Shown piece after piece: positions 57,883 to 64,000 of a DNA stretch of 64,000 bases (positions within the stretch are counted from its first letter, which is position 1; each line of letters starts with the position of its first letter). Below the pieces are notes generated by a model that did no database searches, was not told where the DNA came from, and saw only the letters and a list, made by a program, of their open reading frames with translations. The translations under genes were made by a program, and so were the position numbers. The stretch comes from DATKPE01 sp033854175 (GTDB taxonomy: Bacteria; Bacteroidota; Ignavibacteria; UBA10030; SZUA-254). The stretch is taken from assembly GCA_033854175.1 (NCBI GenBank), contig JAWOKN010000054.1, positions 25,948-89,947 of the forward strand, given 5' to 3'.

Positions 57883-57998
57883 AGAGCGCTCCTGACGAAT
57901 GTGGAATATCCTGTTTCCCTTGAAACGAAGTTCAACAACAGCGTGTTAATTCAGACGGGAAGATACGCTCTATCGAAAGAGTTCCCCGCCAAAATCCC

Positions 57999-59282
57999 TT
58001 AATTCCCGATAATCAGCTGTCCGCTTTGATCGGCTTTGACCCAGTACCCGTAGCCGGGTAGGAGGAGGGAGGTTTTGATGTATCCGCTCCCGTATGCAAA
58101 ATATTCCGACAGCCGGAGTTCCGGCGGGAGACGCAGGATCGATGATGTCACTATCGAATCGGTGACCGTACCGATGAGATTCCACCCTTCCTGGAGTGTA
58201 ATCGTGTCCCGGTGAACACCCTGTTCGTGAAACTTTATCGCCTCCGGGGTGCCGAACCGCAGCCAGAATCCTTTCCCCGGCGGGATCGTGTCGACGGCCT
58301 GATAACCCGTTTCTTCATAGATAAATGCACTCGATACCGCAGACGGGAATAACCGCTTTGCCCCTGCATCGGCTGGCGTGAACGGAAGCGAAAGGAGGTT
58401 CCACCCCGCATTTACCCATATCGAGGTCGCCGGTGTCCTGTAGATCGTATACTCGTCGACGGTGGTTCCGCTTCTGTTGATGAGTTTGAAATTGATGCTG
58501 TCCGTGTCCGCTACCACAAGCTGTGCGCCGAAATCGGTGTTGTACCGGACAATACTTCCCGCAATCGGCGTGCCGAAGGCGTATAAGTCCTTCCCGCCGA
58601 TACCGTTGACGAAGTAGACCAGGCTGTCTTCAATTAACCGTTCGTAGTTGTGCTCGTGACCGGAAAATACCGCCGTCACACCCCACGCCTGGAACGGCCA
58701 CTGCATCGAGGTGGATGAGCCATGCCGCGTCCCCGAGGAGTAGGGCGCATGATGAAAGTAGACGATGTTCCAGGGTGAGACGGACTGCGAAAGCCGGTTG
58801 TGCAACCAGATTGCCTGCGCTGATGTTTTTGTATTCCCATCGGGCTCATGGGGATCACTGTCAATGGCAAAGAAGTGAACCGGACCCCGCACGAACTCGT
58901 AATAACGTTCGTTCCCCGGAAGCGCAAAATAATCGAGATAGGGGACCGCCCCCGCCTGAATCCAGTCGTGATTCCCCAGCGACGGGAAGAATTGGTTGAT
59001 GGAATCACCCGCCCCGTAACTCCCCGTGTAGGGGTAGATGAATGTGTGATAGTATTGCCCGATATTCTGATCGATCGTCGCTGCTTCCCCGTACTCGTAA
59101 TTGTTGTCTCCTGTCGTTATGACGAGATCGGGATTCCAGCCTCTGACGAGGTTCGATACGTCGGACTCCGCCTGGCTCGATTTCCCGTAATCTCCAATGA
59201 CGGCAAAACTGATCCGGGTCTGCCCGTCCAGGAATTCCGGACCGGCGACCAGGAGGAAAACATAGAGGAATGTCCTTTTCAT
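57999..59282 (-). CDS. Secreted metallophosphoesterase with two C-terminal GWNL repeats
   Basis: A signal peptide (ending near LDGQ) is followed by a purple-acid-phosphatase-like metallophosphoesterase domain: VIGDYGKSSQAES, VITTGDNNYEYG, LGNHDWIQ, FHHAPYSS and SGHEHNYERL (all metal-binding motifs present). The last 140 residues hold two similar modules starting NAGWNLLSLPF and QEGWNLIGTV, each ending GFWLRF or GYWVKA. These look like surface-binding domains. Length is 427 residues. Confidence 0.88.
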   Translation of the reverse strand: MKRTFLYVFLLVAGPEFLDGQTRISFAVIGDYGKSSQAESDVSNLVRGWNPDLVITTGDNNYEYGEAATIDQNIGQYYHTFIYPYTGSYGAGDSINQFFPSLGNHDWIQAGAVPYLDYFALPGNERYYEFVRGPVHFFAIDSDPHEPDGNTKTSAQAIWLHNRLSQSVSPWNIVYFHHAPYSSGTRHGSSTSMQWPFQAWGVTAVFSGHEHNYERLIEDSLVYFVNGIGGKDLYAFGTPIAGSIVRYNTDFGAQLVVADTDSINFKLINRSGTTVDEYTIYRTPATSIWVNAGWNLLSLPFTPADAGAKRLFPSAVSSAFIYEETGYQAVDTIPPGKGFWLRFGTPEAIKFHEQGVHRDTITLQEGWNLIGTVTDSIVTSSILRLPPELRLSEYFAYGSGYIKTSLLLPGYGYWVKADQSGQLIIGN

Positions 59283-59288
59283 GGCTTC

Positions 59289-60245
59289 CTAAACCTTTTC
59301 CGTTGTGTGGATCTTCTTTAAATCAATCCCGACCTGGCCTGAGAGGGGGAATGTGAAGATGTCAGAAAATTTTTCCCCGAAGAGGATTTCGTCGTAACGG
59401 TACGAGGAGCGCGAGTGTACCGTCTGCGAAAAGGTTTCATCAAATCCGGTCAGGAGTATGAGAAATTCCGCCCCCGAGTCGGCAAGCTGCTGCTCCGTGA
59501 TCCCGAAGAGCGGACTCGATTCGTCGATCGGGTGGACGATGACCCAGTGGAGGGGGAAAAAGACGACTTTGTCCCTCTCGAGCTTCAGCGGGTAGAACTT
59601 GCGGATGGCGTTTCCGTCCGAGCCGTTTTCATACCTGGTCAGCGTCACCGTGGCCCGGACTTCAACGATTTCATTGCTCCGCTCGTTCGCAATCCGGAAC
59701 ATGAAGGCTGTCCTGTCCCTGTACGGCGCAAAAACCGCGTATTTACTGTACAGGATTTTCGCGCTTGGGCGGGAAAATCTGGCGAACAAAAGTCCGGTCG
59801 CAAGCGCGAATCCGAGAAGACCGATGATCGCTTCGAAGCTGACGACGAGATTCGCCGCAAGACCGTTCGGCGTGATCCGCCCGTAACCGATGGTCGATAG
59901 TGTCTGGACACTGAAGAAGAACGCCTCCAGAAACCGCTCAACAGTCCCTGCCGCCTCGGCCCCGCTCAACGCATGCCGGCCGCAAAGGAGATATCCGAAG
60001 GCGAAGATCACGTTTGCAAACAAATACCCCAGAAGGATGATCGTAAAGAACTTTGTCCAGGAGATTGTCAGCAGGGAGTGATAGAAGTTCTGCGACCGGT
60101 AAAAGGGGAGACCCGACCGCGTGACGTTGAACGATCCGTCGGGATTTAAAAGCCGCCGGGCAGTTTGCGCCACCCGGGATCCGAGCCCCAGATCCCGGTT
60201 GATGTCTTCCTGGGAAGTGTATTTGGACTCGGCGTTACCGGACAT
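59289..60245 (-). CDS. Inward-rectifier-type potassium channel (KirBac)
   Basis: Two membrane helices flank a pore loop with the K+ selectivity filter TIGYGRI. A cytoplasmic C-terminal Ig-like domain follows (FMFRIANERSNEIVEVRATVTLTRYE, split here as FRIANERSNEIVEVRA, through SQTVHSRSSYRYDEILFGEKFSDIF), as in KirBac channels. Start ATG 60245 (MSGNAESKYTSQEDINRD) is chosen because upstream residues lie inside the DUF1684 gene and do not match. Length is 318 residues. It overlaps the DUF1684 stop by 11 bases. Confidence 0.93.
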   Translation of the reverse strand: MSGNAESKYTSQEDINRDLGLGSRVAQTARRLLNPDGSFNVTRSGLPFYRSQNFYHSLLTISWTKFFTIILLGYLFANVIFAFGYLLCGRHALSGAEAAGTVERFLEAFFFSVQTLSTIGYGRITPNGLAANLVVSFEAIIGLLGFALATGLLFARFSRPSAKILYSKYAVFAPYRDRTAFMFRIANERSNEIVEVRATVTLTRYENGSDGNAIRKFYPLKLERDKVVFFPLHWVIVHPIDESSPLFGITEQQLADSGAEFLILLTGFDETFSQTVHSRSSYRYDEILFGEKFSDIFTFPLSGQVGIDLKKIHTTEKV

Positions 60246-61191
60246 CGGATGCCAGATCGGAGGAGTGCCCGCGGTACATCTTCTCACCGGCCTCGATCCG
60301 TATCGGAAGCGTGTTCTGAGGCGGCGGAATCGGACAGGTTGCAAAATCCGTGAACACACACGGCCAGTTGAAGGCCTTGTTGAAATCGAGTATCACACGA
60401 TGGTCGGCATCCGGCAGCGATGTGTAGAGTTGCCGGCCGTTGGCGTAGGTCTCCTTACCCGCCGTCGCGTCCTTGAACATGATGAAGAGCTGAGTGTCGC
60501 CGGGCGTCTCAATCACCGCATCGAGACGGTACTGCGTGCCGTTGATGTCAAATACGAGCGCACCGGGACAGGAATCACTTTCGGTTGTCCCGATCACCGA
60601 GGCGATCTGCAGGACCTTGGGCGGCGTGTAGGGCTCAAATGCCGCCTCGAGCCTCAGGCTCGGATCGATCGGGAAAAATTCCAGGCCCTTGAAGTTCACA
60701 CGAGCGGGATTGTTGGTGTCCTTGATCCTCACCCCGTACTGCTCCCCCCGCTTGATGACGTAAAAACTCAGGGAACCGGTCGAAAGGATTGTCGGATCAT
60801 ATCCCGGTTCCTGGTCGTGGTGAAGCTGGATCCTCGTGATCGCGGAGTCCTTCCACCTGATGTCCGCACCCCGGGCCGCAAGGAATGTAAATGTCCCGTT
60901 TTTCTGGAAGATCGAGCCGAGGTAGGCGGGAGCCCTCCCGGCCGGTAATCGCACCATGTCACCCGTGTCACTCCCGACCCGGTTTTCTCCCTCCACAAGC
61001 CACGACAGCCCGCAGAGCGTCAGCCATCCGTTGGGACGCTGCAGCCGCTCCTGCCGCGTTTTCTGCCATTGCTCGGTTTCCTGGCGGTAGGCAGCGACGT
61101 CGAATGGAGCCTCCTTTTTCCCGCAGCCGCCCGCGGTCACCATGAGCAGTATGACCCCCCACAGGGGATTCAGCATTTTTTGTCTCTTCAT
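60235..61191 (-). CDS. DUF1684 lipoprotein
   Basis: From ATG 61191 the protein begins MKRQKMLNPLWGVILLM and has a lipobox-like site (VTAGGC, Cys near residue 23). The DUF1684 region has WLTLCGLSWLVEGENRVGSD, VRIKDTNNPARVNFKGLEFFP, in part (KDTNNPARVNFKG), YNKAFNWPC-like LDFNKAFNWPCVFTDFATCP, in part (FNKAFNWPCVFTDFATCP), and PIRIEAGEKMY. Function is unknown. AGAGAAGAGG precedes this ATG. Length is 318 residues. It overlaps the KirBac start. Confidence 0.85.
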   Translation of the reverse strand: MKRQKMLNPLWGVILLMVTAGGCGKKEAPFDVAAYRQETEQWQKTRQERLQRPNGWLTLCGLSWLVEGENRVGSDTGDMVRLPAGRAPAYLGSIFQKNGTFTFLAARGADIRWKDSAITRIQLHHDQEPGYDPTILSTGSLSFYVIKRGEQYGVRIKDTNNPARVNFKGLEFFPIDPSLRLEAAFEPYTPPKVLQIASVIGTTESDSCPGALVFDINGTQYRLDAVIETPGDTQLFIMFKDATAGKETYANGRQLYTSLPDADHRVILDFNKAFNWPCVFTDFATCPIPPPQNTLPIRIEAGEKMYRGHSSDLASDVR

Positions 61192-61271
61192 CCTCTTCTC
61201 TCCGGAATATGAACTGTCTCGTGAGAATATCGGAATATCTTTCATGATCGTCAACTTCTCTAAAATGAAAA

Positions 61272-61308
61272 CGCTATAGTGAGATCCCCAGCGGGTCTCA
61301 CTATAGCG
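61272..61308 (-). terminator. Strong hairpin terminator of the FKBP gene
   Basis: A 13-bp perfect stem (61272-61284 with 61296-61308) extended by three more pairs, with a five-base loop, lies 29 bases after the FKBP stop on the minus strand. It is followed there by TTTTCATTTTA. It insulates the FKBP gene from the DUF1684-KirBac pair. Confidence 0.75.
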
Positions 61309-61336
61309 CTCACGATGGGTGATATGCCGGACGCGT

Positions 61337-62026
61337 TTACTTGATCGCCAGCAGTTCGACTTCAAAAATCAGCGTCGAGTTGGGGCCGATCGTACCTCCG
61401 GCTCCCTGAGCACCATAGGCAAGATCCGGCGGGATGAACAACTGCCATTTGGAACCGACCGGCATCATCTGCAACGCCTCGGTCCATCCCTTGATGACCC
61501 CGTTGACCGGAAATTCGGCCGGCTGACCGCGCTTGATCGAACTGTCGAATTCCGTCCCGTCAATCAGGGTTCCCCGGTAATGCACACTGACGGTCTGAGT
61601 CGCGGTCGGCTTCGGGCCCGTCCCTGCCTTCAGAATCTTGTACTGTAACCCGCTCGCCGTGACTTTGATACCATCCTTTGACTTGTTTGCCGCGAGGAAG
61701 GCATCGCCCTCTTTCTTGTTCTTGTCCCCCTCTTCCTTGTTCTTTACCTCCTGTTTTGCCATGACGTCCTTCTGAAGTGTCATCATGCATGAACGAACCT
61801 GATCGTCCGTGAGCTGCAGCTTCTTGTCCGCCAGAACGTCCTTGATCGCCATCGCGAGGACATCGGGATCGATGTCGATCGACTGGCGTTTAAAATCTTT
61901 TCCGATGTTCATTCCGATGCTGTAGCTGACGCTGTCCTTGAATGTTTTTATCTGCGCCTTGTCCTGTGTGTTCCCCTGACAGGCCATGATAAAAAAGGAG
62001 ATTACTGCGATACACGCGAATTTCAT
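61337..62026 (-). CDS. FKBP-type peptidyl-prolyl isomerase, lipoprotein
   Basis: A lipobox signal peptide (FFIMAC, Cys near residue 16) leads to an N-terminal FKBP_N dimerisation domain (SVSYSIGMNIGKDF, DVLAMAIKDVLADKKLQL) and a C-terminal FKBP domain (VSVHYRGTLIDGTEFDSSIKRGQPAEFPVN, in part: VHYRGTLIDGTEFDSS; then GKWQ-like PVGSKWQLFIPPDLAYG and NSTLIFEVELLAI). The active-site aromatic residues are present. It is Mip-like, periplasmic or outer-membrane anchored. Length is 229 residues. Confidence 0.93.
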   Translation of the reverse strand: MKFACIAVISFFIMACQGNTQDKAQIKTFKDSVSYSIGMNIGKDFKRQSIDIDPDVLAMAIKDVLADKKLQLTDDQVRSCMMTLQKDVMAKQEVKNKEEGDKNKKEGDAFLAANKSKDGIKVTASGLQYKILKAGTGPKPTATQTVSVHYRGTLIDGTEFDSSIKRGQPAEFPVNGVIKGWTEALQMMPVGSKWQLFIPPDLAYGAQGAGGTIGPNSTLIFEVELLAIK

Positions 62027-62164
62027 TTCTGTCCTTCCAAAGTATGTGAATAATGCTCGTCCGGGAGTGCCGACGGCGGGTCTGTGCCACTCATGATAAC
62101 ATTTTCAGCGCCGATATCCAAATATCCGGCAACAAGGAGGGATCTGCTCCCCCGATACCTGATA

Positions 62165-63958
62165 TTAATTTTTTTGCGCGGGATATGCCCCGTTGACCGG
62201 CGCAGGGACGAGCATCTCACCGTCTTCGCCGATCTGCTGCCGCCACATGGCGTAGTAAAGCCCCTTTTGCTCCACGAGATCCTCGTGACGGCCCCATTCG
62301 ACGATCTTTCCCTTTTCCAGAACGTAGATCCTGTCGGCGTGAATGACCGTCGATAACCGGTGGGCGATGAGTATGGTGATGAGGTCCTTCCGGGTGGAGA
62401 CGTCCCGGATCGTCGCGGTGATCTCCTCCTCCGTCAGCGAGTCGAGCGAAGAGGTGGCCTCGTCAAACACGAGGATCTGGGGGTTCCGCAACAGCGCCCG
62501 CGCAATCGAGAGACGCTGCTTTTCTCCCCCCGATACCTTTACACCGGCCTCCCCGATCACCGTGTCGAGCCCTTTGTCCGCCCTTGCCAGAAGATTCTGA
62601 CACGCGGCCTTCTGAAGGACATCCAGGATCTCCCCGTCGGTCGCACCGGGCCGCACGAAGAGGAGGTTCTCCCTGATGGTGCCTGAAAATAACTGCGTGT
62701 CCTGTGTGACAAAACCGATCCGCTCGCGCAAACTGTCGAGATCGATCTGACGGTCGCTGACGCCGTCGTAAAATATCCGCCCTGCATGCGGCGTGTATAA
62801 TCCGACGAGGAGCTTTACCAGCGTCGTTTTCCCGGCCCCCGACGGCCCGACAAACGCAATCGTCTCGCCCCTCCGCACCGTGAACGATATCCCGCTCAGT
62901 GCCTTGCTGGTGCTCGACAGGTGCCGGAAACTCACCTCGTCAAAACGGAGCGCCGAGATTTCACCCGGGATGACGGGATTGTCGGGCTTCTGCTCGATGG
63001 GGGTAAGGAGAATGTCCTGAAAGGTTTTCAGCGACACCTCGGCCTCCCGGTAGACGTTGATGACGTTACCCAGTTCCTGAAGCGGCCCGAAGATGAAGAA
63101 GGAGTAGATCCAGAGCGAGAAAAACTGCCCGAACGTGATTTCCTGGATGAAGATGAGATACAACATCAGACCCAGGATGCTCGTGCGCAGGAAATTTACC
63201 GCCGTTCCCTGCACGAAACTCAGGCTTCTCAGATATCGGACCTTCTTCAGCTCCAGTTTCAGGATTTTGTCGGTTGTCGAGTTCAGCCGGTCTACTTCCT
63301 GCTGCGCCAGACCGAGGCTTTTCACCAGCTCGATGTTCCTCAGGGATTCCGTCGTCGCCCCCGCAAGAGCGGTCGTTTCAGCAACGATGACCTTCTGTAT
63401 CGTCTTGATTTTTCTGCTGATCACCGAGCTCAGAATCCCCAGCAGGGGTACCGTCGAGAAATAGACCGGGGCGATCAGCCAGTGCACCGTAAATGCGTAG
63501 ATCATGACGAAGATGACACCCACAAGTGTGGTGAAAAGGATGTTGATGAATGAGGAGATCAACCGCTCGACATCGGACCGCACTTTCTGAAGCTTTCCGA
63601 GTGTCTCCCCGCTCCGCTGGTCCTCGAAAATCTGGTAGGGGAGCTCGAGGGAATGACTGATCCCGTCGGAGTAAATCTTTGCGCCGAGCCGCTGGGTGAT
63701 GGTGTTGATGTAATAATCCTGGAAATTCTTTGCCACACGCGATACAAAGGCCGCTCCCATCGCCGCCACAAGGAGTACCCCCACTCCCCTGAAGAAATCG
63801 CTTGATGAGTATTCCTTGAACCTTGTGACGTAGTTGTCGATGATGTGCCTGAAAATCAGCGGATCCAGGAGCGAAAATACCTGATTGACCGTCGCCAGAA
63901 CAAGCGCCAGCACAACCAGCTTCCAGTACCGCTTCAGATATGTGTAGAGGAGTTTCAT
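62165..63958 (-). CDS. ABC exporter, fused permease and ATPase (type IV)
   Basis: Residues 1-320 hold six membrane helices, starting MKLLYTYLKRYWKLVVLALVL. The ATPase follows with Walker A GPSGAGKTTLVKLL, signature VSGGEKQRLSIARALL, Walker B ILVFDEATSSLDS and the H-loop LIAHRLST. It would work as a dimer, exporting lipids, peptides or drugs; the substrate is unknown. Length is 597 residues, typical of MsbA-like half-transporters. It ends at the window edge without a neighbour upstream. Confidence 0.93.
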   Translation of the reverse strand: MKLLYTYLKRYWKLVVLALVLATVNQVFSLLDPLIFRHIIDNYVTRFKEYSSSDFFRGVGVLLVAAMGAAFVSRVAKNFQDYYINTITQRLGAKIYSDGISHSLELPYQIFEDQRSGETLGKLQKVRSDVERLISSFINILFTTLVGVIFVMIYAFTVHWLIAPVYFSTVPLLGILSSVISRKIKTIQKVIVAETTALAGATTESLRNIELVKSLGLAQQEVDRLNSTTDKILKLELKKVRYLRSLSFVQGTAVNFLRTSILGLMLYLIFIQEITFGQFFSLWIYSFFIFGPLQELGNVINVYREAEVSLKTFQDILLTPIEQKPDNPVIPGEISALRFDEVSFRHLSSTSKALSGISFTVRRGETIAFVGPSGAGKTTLVKLLVGLYTPHAGRIFYDGVSDRQIDLDSLRERIGFVTQDTQLFSGTIRENLLFVRPGATDGEILDVLQKAACQNLLARADKGLDTVIGEAGVKVSGGEKQRLSIARALLRNPQILVFDEATSSLDSLTEEEITATIRDVSTRKDLITILIAHRLSTVIHADRIYVLEKGKIVEWGRHEDLVEQKGLYYAMWRQQIGEDGEMLVPAPVNGAYPAQKN

Positions 63959-64000
63959 GATGCTTTGAAGAACATGATCCTGTCTGCCGTGGCTGCGATT

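Overview
The window is 64 kb of moderately high-GC bacterial chromosome, densely packed, with most genes in same-strand runs whose stops and starts often overlap as ATGA. Several signs point to the Bacteroidota/Ignavibacteria/Chlorobi (FCB) group: a short primary sigma factor (285 aa), a DUF5683 protein directly after parA-parB, a PorV/UPF0164-like outer-membrane protein, surface proteins with repeated 'GWNL' or Big_5-type domains, and a lipoprotein ending like a type IX secretion C-terminal domain. I cannot assign a genus. I see no tRNA, rRNA operon, CRISPR array, prophage or intact insertion sequence.

Layout. 1-9.4 kb (+): the end of clpB, asparagine synthetase asnA and an opposing isoaspartyl peptidase/asparaginase, rsmB, a TPR lipoprotein, a DUF58 protein and a large eight-repeat surface lipoprotein. 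9.4-12.4 kb (+): uvrA. 12.4-20 kb (-): recJ, yebC, ruvC-ruvA-ruvB, a DUF296 protein, an acylating aldehyde dehydrogenase with an unusual C-terminal tail, and a 3-methyladenine glycosylase. 20-24 kb (-): RNase P RNA, an RNase H, a zinc-ribbon coiled-coil protein, a NIF3-like protein and a receiver-DHp signalling protein. 24-29 kb (+): a GAF/degenerate-GGDEF membrane protein, a 64-residue zinc protein, an AbrB-like/PIN-like pair, two tandem bacterial microcompartment (BMC) vertex proteins and sigA. 28.6-35 kb (+): an NlpC/P60 lipoprotein, def-fmt, a rhodanese/MauE/CopD-like membrane set, parA-parB, a RidA protein and a DUF5683 protein. 35-38.6 kb (-): a DUF1801 protein, an ABC-F ATPase and TsaC/Sua5. 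38.6-39.6 kb: about 1 kb with no supported gene. 39.6-43.1 kb (+): dsrC, a DsrM-like cytochrome b, a DsrK-like iron-sulfur protein and a cysteine desulfurase. 43-64 kb: mainly minus-strand accessory and housekeeping genes (AlkA-like glycosylase, aquaporin, EttA, PorV-like protein, metallophosphoesterase, KirBac channel, FKBP, ABC exporter) with one FadL-like gene on the plus strand.

Two systems stand out. First, a microcompartment whose parts are dispersed: two pentameric shell-vertex proteins at 27.1-27.7 kb, and 12 kb away an acylating aldehyde dehydrogenase whose proline-rich tail ends in a short amphipathic helix like a BMC encapsulation peptide. No hexameric shell gene is in the window. 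Second, a compact sulfur module, dsrC-dsrM-dsrK-cysteine desulfurase, with no dsrAB, dsrEFH or tusBCD nearby. It may be a sulfur relay linking cysteine-derived persulfide on DsrC to the quinone pool. Also unusual are a receiver protein carrying a histidine phosphotransfer helix but no kinase domain, divergent from a GAF protein whose GGDEF motif is destroyed.
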